The translations under genes were made by a program, and so were the position numbers. Source: Spongilla lacustris (lineage: Eukaryota; Porifera; Demospongiae; Spongillida; Spongillidae). From it: DNA of 64,000 bases. The notes under the pieces are model-generated. The model had not been told where the DNA came from. It did not search any database and worked only from the letters and a program-made list of their open reading frames with translations. Below, piece by piece: positions 48,601 through 52,190 of the stretch (positions are counted from its first letter, which is position 1; every line of letters begins with the position of its first letter). The stretch covers positions 3,298,451 through 3,362,450 of the forward strand of contig OX442430.1 in assembly GCA_949361645.1 (NCBI GenBank). Direction: 5' to 3'.

Positions 48601-49324
48601 ATTTCCTGTTGCTGTATGTTTGTACTGTATGCATACCATTACTTACGTAACTACTGAAACGACACAACTATAGAGCACTTAATGTATACATCTCTTACTC
48701 TGCAGGACTCTGTTTTTGCAATGCCTCTGGTTCCATGGTGCCAGCATGTGAAGGATGTGCAGCCCCTCCCACCTCCCACAGAGCTGGATGTATTTCAGAA
48801 GTGTGTCATGTGCTCCACAGACCGAGATGTGTGGCTATGCCTTTCCTGTCATCATGTGAGTAATAGTGCATTCATACATTTGCAATTTGTAAGATCAGTG
48901 TCGCACACATGCAAACATGTGCCATGCCATTCCATGGCCCAGCATTATTCTTATACGGTGTAATATAGTGCATGTATAAAATCTACTGCATAAATCAACA
49001 CTATTACAAGTTGGTTTTCCACATTAAAATACAGTTCTAGAGACCTGGTGTTTGAAAGGGATGTGATTTTGACATTAAAATGGACTGATTACTTACATGT
49101 ACAATTACATATACAGTTACGTGTATGTGCCTGATCAGTCTTTGACATGCAAGTGTACATTTGTGTTGTAACTACAGTAATTTCATCCCTAGGCCTACTG
49201 TGGGCATATTCAGAGTGGGCATATATTAGACCATCAGAAGGATGCAGGCCACGGAGTGGCTCTATGCCTTAGTGACCCAGTGGTCAGATGCTACACTTGT
49301 GATACATACGTTGTTGATGATGAG
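15556..49324 (+). CDS. HDAC6-like: HDAC6-like class IIb histone deacetylase (ten exons, 5' end missing)
   Basis: Ten exons with matching intron phases encode most of one zinc-dependent deacetylase domain followed by a linker and a ZnF-UBP finger, the order of the second catalytic domain plus C-terminus of HDAC6. Metal and catalytic residues are all seen: the His pair in RPPGHHADQG, Asp and His in DWDVHHGNGTQ, the third metal Asp in SSGFDSAEGDP and the Tyr in GGYNL. HDAC6 removes acetyl groups from tubulin and other cytoplasmic proteins and binds free ubiquitin tails through the finger (family knowledge). The exons upstream of the GHH exon were not found in the window, so whether a first catalytic domain exists is unknown. 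Introns three and four are 18.3 and 12.5 kb and packed with transposons. No frame lesion was seen in any exon. Confidence 0.88.
15722..15790 (+). CDS. HDAC exon b: metal-binding DxH
   Basis: Acceptor ACTATAG, donor GTTGGT (weak), phase 2 on both sides. Encodes VLIVDWDVHHGNGTQ and RIFWNSKK, with the zinc-ligand Asp and His. It lies only 61 bp after exon a, a very short intron. Confidence 0.9.
15856..16048 (+). CDS. HDAC exon c: substrate-rim and core
   Basis: Acceptor ATATTACAG. Encodes VLLFSFHRYDNGNFYPSSP, then GCSYIGGEQALGYNINMAWS and EYIEAVNRVLLPVAYE. I end the exon at GAG|GTACCG because the next exon starts in phase 0 with FNPELV. A stronger-looking GTAAGAG eight bases on would break frame. 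Confidence 0.88.
16675..18961. repeat. Giant near-perfect palindrome, arms about 1.1 kb
   Basis: The left arm (16675 to about 17752) is the reverse complement of the right arm (about 17841-18961). It starts TATAGAGTCATTTC on the left and ends GAAATGACTCTATA on the right. Long blocks of hundreds of bases match with only isolated substitutions. Two indels stand out: about 50 bp present in the right arm (near 17895-17945) but not in the left, and a dozen extra bases in the left arm near 17360. The unpaired centre is about 90 bp. It lies in the 18.3-kb HDAC intron. Each arm contains the same decayed gene fragment, so this is an inverted duplication and not two coding strands. Confidence 0.93.
17673..18250 (+). 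pseudogene. Fragment of an uncharacterised TE-associated gene (N-terminal part), mirrored in both arms
   Basis: On the plus strand of the right arm: MEEFGVTNYMARSAKKLVED, then KGVLSTPDSKAGKP, then in another frame DVITRVMPGQKDFISVRNTD and EKVHQQKRLLCNLVE. The same fragment is on the minus strand of the left arm, preceded across the loop by ERLTILTVLPKRWSVAK. This matches, from memory, a family of unannotated proteins common in sponges and cnidarians (MPGKKD and KRLLLCNL motifs) that is repeated like a transposon gene. Its expected C-terminal part occurs at 21841-22400. The function is unknown to me. Confidence 0.6.
19005..19060. repeat. Two 28-bp tandem units
   Basis: Units 19005-19032 and 19033-19060 differ at only two positions; each ends AATRTGTCTGATT. 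Minor. Confidence 0.85.
19124..19371. mobile_element. MITE-like foldback element
   Basis: Starts CAAGTAAACCAAAACTTCTC and ends with the inverted partner GATTTACTTG. The arms share GATTGGTGGTGCAAAAAGC and AAGGAAACAAGGTA. The left arm has about 20 extra bases. An inner pair (TTTGCAAATG against TTTGCAAATA) adds more folding. 248 bp, no coding. No target duplication was resolved. Confidence 0.78.
20165..21240 (-). pseudogene. DIRS-like reverse transcriptase / RNase H remnant
   Basis: Reading right to left in several frames: FRIPGLDAIPKKKGKWRMI, then DKIDKEHFPVHYAMLDDAVD and ISRFGTGWPK; DMKAAISMAPIHPADWDLLA; an RT core with a YLDDFL-like box near 20750; then RLHHHIRFSSEARVDLFWWV near 20380. This order (IPKK...KWRMI, SVND-like, DMKAA, LDDFL, HHHIR..WW) is what I know from DIRS-like RT/RH proteins in invertebrates. 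Many stops and frameshifts are present. No tyrosine recombinase or split repeats were seen, so it is a fragment. Confidence 0.65.
21241..21840. other. No recognisable gene
   Basis: Contains a G-rich tract at about 21380-21400 and AT-rich DNA. A frame at 21491-21685 might belong to the neighbouring TE-associated gene but shows no motif. Confidence 0.5.
21841..22400 (+). pseudogene. TE-associated gene, C-terminal part
   Basis: Consecutive plus-strand frames read YNQWTNTDRANLETHITTAE, KKLLLHDFIAMSQAKF, then (after a stop) FIIIANFSENYSFVVLDEVQ and SFQWNNLQATVHPF, CFTIIPESKEH, and finally FATSHGKSPADGIAGTV and RTYEDQILT. From memory this is the second half of the same family whose first half is in the palindrome. 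It has regularly placed acidic residues (ADFSENYS, SDG-like part missing here, DG.GGTV) suggestive of a DDE-like nuclease, which is inference. The middle portion is deleted and stops interrupt it. Confidence 0.6.
22401..23230. other. No recognisable gene
   Basis: Unique-looking sequence without long frames. The phrase GGCAGCCTACGCGTG near 22431 has no coding context I recognise; AGGCTGCCTTAACATCCCTGA near 23190 is an approximate inverted counterpart of AGGGGTGTTAAGGCAGCCT near 22420, so 22419-23210 may be a foldback element with short ends. Confidence 0.4.
23225..24780 (-). pseudogene. Ty3/gypsy pol fragment (RNase H, linker, integrase finger)
   Basis: At 24530-24780: SREALAIVSALKKCHQFLYG and ILVTDHKLLLALFG, the end of RNase H; after an inserted element the frame resumes at about 23890 with SYSIEYRKTTNHGNANALSH, the tether, and at 23400-23520 with MKQLAHMAVYWPRIDTDI and CHQCSTCAEH, the integrase H-H-C-C finger. 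K02A2.6-like gypsy by motif. Interrupted by a 630-bp insertion and shifted frames. Confidence 0.8.
23891..24520. mobile_element. 630-bp insertion with 24-bp inverted termini
   Basis: Begins GTCTGCAACACCATTGAGGA and ends with its inverted partner TCCTCAATGTTGTTGCAGAC (one mismatch). It splits the gypsy RNase H from its linker, so the termini mark a transposed unit. The interior is AT-rich and non-coding. No clear target duplication was seen. Confidence 0.75.
24888..26225 (-). pseudogene. Integrase plus PHD gene fragments
   Basis: At 26090-26220 a segment reads VGIDLIGPHPKTEQANYD and ITTLVDYFSKWPEAEPIADK, the first half of an integrase core with its first Asp. At 25789-25930 lies GNGVNESDEVIAVDDDEGAN, an acidic linker. 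At 24960-25105 a PHD-like finger reads MVECDTCHKWFHIKCVG and KWCCTSCV. I infer one TE-derived gene with introns (integrase followed by PHD), as seen in KRBA2-like invertebrate genes. The PHD lacks a clear first Cys pair. The rest of the integrase core is absent. Confidence 0.5.
26240..26530 (-). pseudogene. C-terminal nuclease-like domain of a non-LTR type polymerase
   Basis: The frame reads NNWIGGIPAAFDIFITVTSP, LRESSVTAGTAALLAEGG and CHTLGLNCAVESYGNQGLEA. The pattern P-A-A-F-D followed by T-V-T-S-P-L and E.SV.AG is what I recall from the C-terminal end of polymerase-like proteins very common in sponges and corals. Related fragments occur at 37382-37945 and 54685-54995. A PD-(D/E)xK-like nuclease is inference. 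Confidence 0.5.
26531..27879. other. No recognisable gene
   Basis: A plus-strand frame of 138 codons (27312-27728) has no domain I can name. Codon pattern and lack of neighbours suggest transposon debris. Confidence 0.45.
27880..28420 (+). pseudogene. Ty3/gypsy RNase H fragment
   Basis: Reads KDVQWKWTDQCEKTFKQATQ, then VLVHYDPSLPIKLAGDVSAY with the RNase H start, and after a hairpin insertion HNLEYRTTAQHANADDLSRL, the end of RNase H and the tether. Stops at 27981 and around the insertion. The first catalytic Asp is in LAGDVSAY. Truncated on both sides. Confidence 0.8.
28074..28163. repeat. 90-bp near-perfect hairpin inserted in gypsy RNase H
   Basis: The two 45-base halves are reverse complements except for one indel and one substitution. 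Starts AAATACTCATTGGCTGA, centre CTATAATAG. No loop to speak of. It interrupts the RNase H frame, so it arrived after the gypsy element. Tiny MITE or foldback. Confidence 0.88.
28421..29030. other. No recognisable gene
   Basis: Contains a short plus frame (28730-28948) without identifiable motifs. Confidence 0.5.
29031..29900 (-). pseudogene. piggyBac-like transposase fragment
   Basis: Frame 29031-29405 reads MTMYWSVENSEDSLFPAEAW, RRSETVLRYMTVHDPTTSN, LVNAFNQCRHDTIRPLSCFV and VNESFASWISRKPDHTMDAL. The series YWS..., F....RF..ILR.ltf.D, DAFN...R....P....VDES matches the DDE_Tnp_1_7 (piggyBac) domain as I know it; the catalytic Asp of VDES is Asn here. Upstream frames 29520-29900 carry an acidic N-terminal region (FSDLDDTPENPP). 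Frameshifts separate the parts. Confidence 0.6.
29901..31450. other. No recognisable gene
   Basis: Frame fragments at 30221-30445 (minus) include a Cys-rich CCRLCLSLCESL stretch that could be the finger of a transposase, but I cannot support it. The rest is AT-rich. Confidence 0.4.
31570..32250 (-). pseudogene. Second piggyBac-like fragment (N-terminal half)
   Basis: Reading right to left in shifted frames: LKKGNSDDDDGSDMTSLHWG (acidic start), GLNWVL, TIVPYHIMPDCVEALLFSWR, TTTDEIEQWFRLTFARTMC, then KSPAFGIHFGMSCNRYDSIL. The final motif (F...FGMS..RF..IL) is typical of piggyBac-like transposases before the catalytic region. At least three frameshifts. The assignment is tentative. Confidence 0.5.
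32274..32757. repeat. Tandem duplication, two units of 245 bp
   Basis: Units 32274-32518 and 32519-32757 are nearly identical. Both contain CACGTGGC, GGCGGCCACGG (twice per unit), GACAGCCAGAGATTTTTACG and CATCACTGCTCACAAACC. The GC-rich GGCCGCC/CACGTG composition differs from the surrounding AT-rich intron. Both strands keep an open frame across part of the unit, but I see no domain. Confidence 0.9.
32758..34393. other. Intron DNA, nothing recognised
   Basis: Only short broken frames; no domain motifs. It ends in the acceptor TACCTTCAG of the next HDAC exon. Confidence 0.55.
34394..34453 (+). CDS. HDAC exon d: third metal Asp
   Basis: A 60-bp exon with acceptor TACCTTCAG and donor GTGAGT, phase 0 on both sides. 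Encodes FNPELVLISSGFDSAEGDPL, which contains the metal-binding Asp of the SxGFD motif. Isolated by 18 kb on the left and 12.5 kb on the right. Confidence 0.93.
34454..36430. other. Intron DNA, nothing recognised
   Basis: Frames at 34994-35248 and 35462-35713 show no motif. A short telomere-like stretch ACCCTAACCCTAACC lies at about 36341-36356. Confidence 0.5.
36440..37257 (-). pseudogene. K02A2.6-like gypsy integrase fragment
   Basis: Frame 36877-37257 carries VIQTDGGLQFIARELSGFAK, HTMSSSYNSQSNGKAESAVK and IVKEMLRRSKDP, i.e. the second Asp and the Glu of the integrase core. Further left the C-terminal barrel continues as QVGQPVLVQDILAKKMQWN with stops. The first half of the core is absent, and the fragment begins directly at a CCCTAACCCTAACCC stretch. 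It would have joined cDNA to host DNA; dead now. Confidence 0.8.
37226..37247. repeat. Short telomere-like repeats
   Basis: Three CCCTAA units (ACCCTAACCCTAACCCT). A similar pair lies about 0.9 kb to the left, near 36341-36356. They bracket the integrase fragment. Confidence 0.8.
37246..37380 (+). repeat. Dispersed repeat, copy 1
   Basis: Direct copy of 48118-48250. Both start CTCACTGCACACCTTA and share CTAGAATACAATACATCTA and TTTTTTTAAGGATCCA, and end ACATACACAAAA. About 130 bp, about 80 percent alike by eye. Unknown SINE or solo-LTR-like family. Confidence 0.8.
37382..37945 (-). pseudogene. C-terminal nuclease-like domain of a non-LTR type polymerase
   Basis: Right to left: HAMLNDILHRVLSSANIPSQ, IEPAGFDRVDGVSQWNHHGS, VVKWQTISLGFNLCRHFC; then a shifted frame HAFIPVAIKSTCIGVCSPHS; then VTIQRGNAASILGTL-like residues near 37382. 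The sequence follows a family pattern I remember well (HAMLNDI, LEPSGL.R.DGKRPDG, VWD.TC.DT, F.P.A.EST G.FG, QRGNA). The Arg-Pro-Asp-Gly and Trp-Asp positions are degraded here. A nuclease role is inferred. Confidence 0.6.
37946..38556. other. Region left of the inverted gypsy element
   Basis: A plus-strand frame (38089-38412) lacks any domain. TACATTACA followed by CTCCTCCCC at 38052-38071 would suit an LTR edge plus polypurine tract of a minus-strand element, and TATTTAAACC near 38470 a TATA-like motif, but I found no partner repeat at the other side. Confidence 0.4.
38557..39045 (-). pseudogene. Gypsy integrase C-terminus
   Basis: The frame reads GRTLISRLHLLWPDLRRVV, EEGDQVMARDYHMAKERWQH, VGVKSYLLKLPNGLIWKRHS and DQM, the C-terminal barrel of K02A2.6-like integrases (GD.V..R......W..G.V....G..SY.V....G..W.RH.DQ). 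It starts at the inverted copy of the TTETSPA coding segment. Confidence 0.85.
39050..39647 (+). pseudogene. Gypsy RT end and RNase H start (inverted segment)
   Basis: Begins VTMDQILQRIPKSQCLLDD, where family members have CYLDD, so the Tyr of the active-site box is Leu. A frameshift follows, then NLKKCAFFQECITFCGHQID, LGLVNYHNRFLPNLLTRLTP, and ACDASPYGLGAVLSHT with the first RNase H Asp. Coding stops at the insertion of the nested element inside TATEQK. Confidence 0.88.
39648..39766 (-). repeat. 3' LTR of the nested gypsy element
   Basis: TGTAAAGGCC ... TTCGCTACA, only 119 bp. The last 54 bases match 44386-44439 with five or six changes. The purine tract CCAGGGAGGGGAATAG (minus strand) follows at 39767-39782. 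Confidence 0.8.
40025..40315 (-). pseudogene. Nested gypsy integrase C-terminus
   Basis: Reads AASIPYRVVKQISDVLFLLQ and RRRTVIHFDSLKPCVTLPEA, the end of the integrase chromatin-proximal domain (V..I....Y..........VH.DRLKP). An acidic tail follows. Overlaps the preceding frame 40249-40905 by frameshift. Confidence 0.75.
40249..41254 (-). pseudogene. Nested gypsy integrase
   Basis: Three frames in order: zinc finger HDACSGSHFGTRRMLEKIRF and CKNCEKCASRK (41254-40976); core start MDILGPLPLTDRGNRYVLVV and ILHTDQGRN (40966-40766); core end TTPYHPQSDGLVERFNRTLL and VMLAYCTSVQESIGCTPFYL (40905-40249). The catalytic Asp, Asp and Glu are visible. A stop near 40975 and frameshift at about 40770 break it. 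Confidence 0.88.
41281..41901 (-). pseudogene. Nested gypsy RNase H
   Basis: Frames 41692-41901 and 41281-41655 give VVDTDASKDSLGAVLSQDGD, VIAYASRVLTKAERQC, REMLAVVWAVRYFRAYL and HHPGAKHGNADALSRFPCKQ. One stop separates the halves (at the start of FVIRTDHNFL-like sequence). Typical gypsy RNase H followed by the tether. Confidence 0.88.
41977..42973 (-). pseudogene. Nested gypsy reverse transcriptase
   Basis: 42587-42973: DGDLERTSVLCPKIDTGNAT and RRLPFHQRGLVQNMIKGMLD (pre-RT and fingers); 41977-42657: RLCIDFRRVNDVTKKDVHPT, FLVLDLASGYWQVELDPADT, LHQFRVMQFGLTNAPSTFER. The active-site box is FVYLDGIIIF: the second Asp is Gly, so polymerase activity should be lost. Frameshift near 42640. Confidence 0.9.
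43146..43909 (-). pseudogene. Nested gypsy zinc knuckle and protease
   Basis: CWRCGKPGHFCRNCPQRR is the CCHC knuckle. The protease start is at IEGHITPMLVNTESSVTLLH, where the usual D-T/S-G is N-T-E, so the active-site Asp is lost. Frame 43146-43364 continues with EKGHCVTHVKNKLL. Confidence 0.75.
43782..44385 (-). pseudogene. Nested gypsy gag, N-terminus deleted
   Basis: Starts abruptly at the LTR remnant with RVELYLKEANVPDEKKDQEL, then CLETQFAPPGVEFEKQRKLH, AEPLTEFAARLRMLADRAF and LARNQFINGV-like residues: capsid helices of gypsy gag. One frameshift near 44260. Confidence 0.8.
44386..44439 (-). repeat. 5' LTR remnant of the nested element
   Basis: 54 bp matching the inner-most part of 39648-39766 (GCACACRTCCAGTACGCATG ... 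GCTACA). The rest of this LTR is deleted together with the PBS and gag start. Confidence 0.85.
44440..45560 (+). pseudogene. Gypsy RNase H end and integrase (inverted segment)
   Basis: Resumes the outer element after the insertion: FTLITDHQPLTAIFIPEKGV and SGYSFNIVYRNTTLHGNAHL; then a stop at 44935; integrase finger LHGGHIGVIKMKSLARCHIW and CEGCLLMKRNP; core AGPFEGRMFLVAVDAYSKWP, VVSDNGPQFVSEEFTRFIKA and LAEHFIQTFKQALKTSRKG. The first catalytic Asp (usually HIDFAGPF) is Lys here (IKFAGPF). Ends at TTETSPAQ where the orientation flips. Confidence 0.9.
45561..46120 (-). pseudogene. Gypsy protease end and RT start (outer element)
   Basis: 46120-45686: VRVKKEGKERTFSLLVVEGE, then GPPLIGRNWLESIPLDWKMI (protease C-terminal motif). 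Further left FLKARPVPYSLRAKVDAEIE, KEGIITPIEWTPIVVVPKPD and GTIK, the beginning of RT, cut exactly at the inversion boundary near 45560. Confidence 0.85.
46230..46780 (-). pseudogene. Gypsy gag remnant (outer element)
   Basis: 46517-46759: VQLVRLWLSQRFRFNNRDQK and LQRLAEHCAFGDSLLDMLHV, capsid C-terminal helices typical of K02A2.6-like gag. To the left a broken Cys-rich part (46260-46400) is the knuckle region. The N-terminal two thirds and the 5' LTR are absent, leaving only about 180 bp before the next HDAC exon. Confidence 0.8.
46959..47048 (+). CDS. HDAC exon e
   Basis: Acceptor ATTCCTCAG, donor GTAAAG, 90 bp, phase 0 on both sides. Encodes GGFKVSPAGYAHMTHALSAL and ADGKVVIALE, the region leading to the catalytic Tyr. 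It lies about 180 bp from the transposon remnant. Confidence 0.93.
47383..47486 (+). CDS. HDAC exon f: catalytic Tyr
   Basis: Acceptor CCCTCAAG, donor GTAAGT. Encodes GGYNLNSVSASTCACVAALL and GDPLPRVSSLAPNI. The Tyr of GGYN stabilises the transition state in HDACs. Preceded by a 250-bp C/T-rich tract, a very strong polypyrimidine region. Confidence 0.93.
47694..47761 (+). CDS. HDAC exon g: end of catalytic domain
   Basis: Acceptor TTTTTTTAG after a C run, donor GTGGGT, phase 1. Encodes GLQCIEDVLRYLSRHWCSLR and LN, the last helix of the deacetylase fold (L......Y....L). Confidence 0.85.
48118..48250 (+). repeat. Dispersed repeat, copy 2
   Basis: Direct copy of 37246-37380, 10.9 kb away, inside a short HDAC intron. 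Non-coding. Confidence 0.8.
48540..48613 (+). CDS. HDAC exon h: linker
   Basis: Acceptor TACCCCCAG, donor GTATGT. With one base from exon g it makes 25 codons: AAIQLLPPTFLPVVPVQTLK and TFPVA. It is the only segment I found that restores phase between exon g (phase 1) and the ZnF exon (phase 0). Proline-rich linker. Confidence 0.78.
48706..48855 (+). CDS. HDAC exon i: ZnF-UBP first half
   Basis: Acceptor ACTCTGCAG, donor GTGAGT, 50 codons. Contains CQHVKDVQPLPPPTELD (first zinc ligands), QKCVMCSTDRDVWLCLSCHH. The Trp of VWLCLSC corresponds to a ubiquitin-pocket Trp in human HDAC6 (from memory). Confidence 0.92.
49193..49324 (+). CDS. HDAC exon j: ZnF-UBP second half
   Basis: Acceptor ATCCCTAG, donor GTAAAG, 44 codons: AYCGHIQSGHILDHQKDAGH, GVALCLSDPVVRCYTCDTYV and VDDE. 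All His/Cys ligands of the finger are present. Where human HDAC6 has CGRY and AWCYYC, this protein has CGHI and VRCYTC, so part of the ubiquitin C-terminus pocket is not conserved. Confidence 0.93.
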
Positions 49325-49799
49325 GTAAAGTGTCCTTGGTACTGATGATGGTTTGTCATACCGATGATGAAGTGTATGTACTGATAGTTTATGGCAATAT
49401 TTTAGTGGGGTAGTGTGTGCTTTTGTTTAAACCATTCATGTTGTATTGTTATTATTGCAGTGTGTGTGTATATAGATCAATATAATAATAGCCACTTTAT
49501 GCTTGTTCAGGAGACTTGTCATTGTATATGTAGAATATATATACATGGTGTATGCAGCAAAATCACCCTTCCAAGTTTAAAATTTAACACTATACAAATT
49601 TGACGTTGAACAAATTAGCATATCCTCGTAACGGTACCACATTTTTTGTACACGTGTTCCCACATCATCTCTCTATGTGAAAGTCGATTTTGGTCACCAA
49701 GCTCTAATCAAGCTAACCCACCCAACTGGTTAGACTTCCCTATTTCTCCACGGGATCTATTGATTTGATCTGTTCGTTAGTTTTATGTCATCCATTACA

Positions 49800-49945
49800 G
49801 AAATATACTGTTGAGCAAACTGATTGCAAGCTTGCCCGACGTAAAAGAAAGAAAATACAAGGGATCAAAAATGGGGGGCATAGGGGGAACTACCCTATGC
49901 CCATTACATTTTCACGTGTTTTGTATATTTTTTGTTTCGCATTGG
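49800..49945 (+). CDS. Possible last HDAC exon
   Basis: After the acceptor ATCCATTACAG the phase-0 frame gives KYTVEQTDCKLARRKRKKIQ and GIKNGG, a basic tail that could follow VDDE. The frame runs on through the foldback element into the LTR at 49963 and would stop at 50086-50088 inside it. No good donor was seen. If real, the tail exon is now fused to mobile DNA; the true 3' end is uncertain. Confidence 0.4.
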
Positions 49946-49962
49946 ATTTACACAGGAGTAGC

Positions 49963-50128
49963 TTTGACAGAGCTAGCTGTAGCAACCAGCCCCTGCACGC
50001 TACTTCGTTGCAGAACACGTATATCACCAAAAGAATAACACCAATTACAACTCAGGAATCTAATATATACCTAACATGTATGACCTAATCTTTGATATTG
50101 CGCATGCCCGTAAGACCGGGCGCTCACA
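49963..50128 (-). repeat. 3' LTR of the Gmr1-like element
   Basis: Pairs with 54235-54400. It shares CCAATTACAACTCAGGAATC and CTAATATATACCTAACATG without change. The pol stop codon lies at its inner edge. Confidence 0.95.
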
Positions 50129-50812
50129 TTCCTTCCCCCTTCTCTTGCAGCAACCCCGTTGCTGAACTTCTGGAGAGAGCATCGGCGTTTTGGTTCAGGA
50201 CTCCCGCACGCCACCTGCACAGTCTGGCATTTGATTCTTTCAGTTTTTCTAACCACTCAAGTGATCGATGGTCCGTCTGAATCACAAACCTCTTACCTAA
50301 CAGGTACACTCTGAAAGCTTCTATGGCCAATTTTATGGCTAAGCATTCCTTTTCAATCGTGGAGTAGTGCTGTTCCCTGGGCAATAATTTCTTACTATAG
50401 TAGCCCACTGGATGTTCATGCCCATCTGCTCAGAGTTGACTAAGCACTGCTCCTACCCTTGATCCGAAGCGTCAGTCTGTAAAACAAAATTCTTTGTAAG
50501 GTCCGGACTAATCAAAACTGGATCCGTGCATAACGCCCTTTTCAGAGCCTCAAACGCCCTTTCACACTCTTCACTCCAAAGCACAATATTTGGGGCCGAT
50601 TTTGTTGTCAGGTCCGTCAAAGGGGCTGCCACTGAGGCGAAGTCTGGTATGAAATGCCTGTAATAGCCAGTAATACCCAAAAAGAAAAAGTCCGTACGCT
50701 GTCGTCGTATCTGGTTTGGGAAAGGAACGGACTGCCTCGATCTTGTTGAATATTGGCTTAATAACCCCATTCCCGATGCTATGTCCAAGGTACTCACAGC
50801 TTTGCATGGCAA
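50124..50812 (-). pseudogene. Gmr1-like RT thumb and RNase H, end of pol
   Basis: 50812-50453: FFLGITGYYRHFIPDFASVA, LTDLTTKSAPNIVLWSEECE, VLISPDLTKNFVLQTDASDQ; 50408-50124: MGYYSKKLLPREQHYSTIEK, ECLAIKLAIEAFRVYLLGK, FVIQTDHRSLEWLEKLKES and LNQNADALSRSSATGLLQEK before the stop. RNase H is the last domain, directly against the LTR, confirming the unusual order. A stop near 50440 and frameshift near 50700. Confidence 0.9.
50129..50146 (-). promoter_or_regulatory. Polypurine tract
   Basis: Minus strand reads AAGAGAAGGGGGAAGGAA directly before TGTGAG of the LTR. It is at the same time the codons just before the pol stop. Confidence 0.75.
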
Positions 50813-51467
50813 AGTTGCTCTTACTAAGCTTCATGGTGAGACCAGCCTTCTCCAATCGGGTCAGCATTTCCTGCAAATGGTTTATGTGGTCCTTCCACTC
50901 ATTACTGAAGATAGCACAATCATCTATATATGCGACCGCAAAGTCCTCACACCCCCGTTGGAACGTGGCTGGGGCTCCACTAAGCCCAAATGGCATCACA
51001 TTGAACTGAAAGGTCCCAAAAGGAGTAGCGAAAGCTGTTTTCCGCCGATCCTTTGTAGATACCAGGATCTGCCAGTAACCCGTTGTGAGGTATAAAGTGG
51101 TGATAAACTTCGCTCTCCCGACACGGTCAATCAATTCTTCTATGCGAGGCATCAAGTAAGTGTCAAACTGGGTAACTGCATTCAACCTTCTATAATCTAT
51201 GCACAATCTCAACTCACCACTCTTCTTCTTTGCCACTACCAAGGGGGATGCCCATTTACTGCAGGCCGGTTCTATGATCCCATTACACTCCATTTCAGCC
51301 AGCTCTTTCTTCACTGAGTCTCTATATTCATGTGGTAGACGATAAGGAAGTAGTCTAACTGGTTTTGAACTCTCTGTTTCAATCCGATGCTCTGAAAGAC
51401 TAGTTTTCCCCAGTTTGTTGCTGAGAACCTTAGTGAACCTCCCCTCCAGCAACTCCTTGAGTCCCAC
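50571..51467 (-). pseudogene. Gmr1-like reverse transcriptase
   Basis: 298 codons open: RIETESSKPVRLLPYRLPHE, LVVAKKKSGELRLCIDYRRL, FGTFQFNVMPFGLSGAPATF, VAYIDDCAIFSNEWKDHINH and EYLGHSIGNGVIKP. The YIDD box is intact, but motif A reads TTLYLTTGYWQ where gypsy RTs have LDL, so the first catalytic Asp is Tyr. The integrase frame ends only about 20 bases upstream. Confidence 0.92.
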
Positions 51468-51488
51468 CTTTTGATTGCTGTCCAGATC

Positions 51489-52190
51489 CTACCCCATAGT
51501 CAAATCAAACTTTTTTTCTGAGTTGTCACCACGCCATGGGGGGATATCAATTTCATCTTCTCCTTCTTGAACTTCCTCAGCGAGGCAGCCCTGTCCTGCG
51601 TCTCGGATGTGAAAATTCTTAAGCATATTCACGTGGAACACTCTTTTTCTTTTTCTCTTGTCTTGCATGTCTATAAGGTAGTTCACCTTACCAACTCGCT
51701 GCAATACTTGATATGGGCCCTGCCATTGTGCTAGCAACTTGTCAGAGGATGTTGGTAGTAGTACAAGCACTGTATCACCTGGCTTAAACTCTCGCAGTTG
51801 TGCTCCTTTGTCAAACCAATATTTCTGGCGAAGCTGGGCCTTGACAAGGTTTTCTTGTACTAGTTCAGACATCTCTCTGAGTCGTTCCCTTGTGGACAAA
51901 ACATAGCTGATCACATTTTCATCATTATACATACTGGTATTTTTCCAAACTTCTTTAAGGATGTCCAGCGGTCCTCGTACATCACGGCCATACAATAGCT
52001 CGAAAGGAGAAAATCCCGTTGACGCTTGCGGGACTTCCCGATACGCAAAAAGTAGGTAGGGAATCTTCTTGTCCCACTCTTTCCCTCTATCCGTTCCAGA
52101 CTTCCGCAACATTGATTTCAACGTCTGGTTGAACCGTTCGACTAGACCATCTGTCTGGGGATGATACGGGTTTGTGCGTATAGAATGCAC
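51489..52190 (-). CDS. Gmr1-like integrase, C-terminal part
   Basis: 233 codons: SIRTNPYHPQTDGLVERFNQ with the catalytic Glu, KIPYLLFAYREVPQASTGFS, PFELLYGRDVRGPLDILKEV, LREFKPGDTVLVLLPTSSDK, WQGPYQVLQRVGKVNYLID and RVFHVNMLKNFHIRDAG. Stops shortly before the RT frame (with a TAG, then VGSGQQSKGGT-like residues), so in the intact element the two were one polyprotein. Confidence 0.92.
   Translation of the reverse strand: MHSIRTNPYHPQTDGLVERFNQTLKSMLRKSGTDRGKEWDKKIPYLLFAYREVPQASTGFSPFELLYGRDVRGPLDILKEVWKNTSMYNDENVISYVLSTRERLREMSELVQENLVKAQLRQKYWFDKGAQLREFKPGDTVLVLLPTSSDKLLAQWQGPYQVLQRVGKVNYLIDMQDKRKRKRVFHVNMLKNFHIRDAGQGCLAEEVQEGEDEIDIPPWRGDNSEKKFDLTMG

Noticed and set aside
49765..50088. 107-codon frame as an independent gene
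   Set aside because: Its second half is LTR sequence and its first half begins at a splice acceptor, so it is at most an HDAC tail exon.
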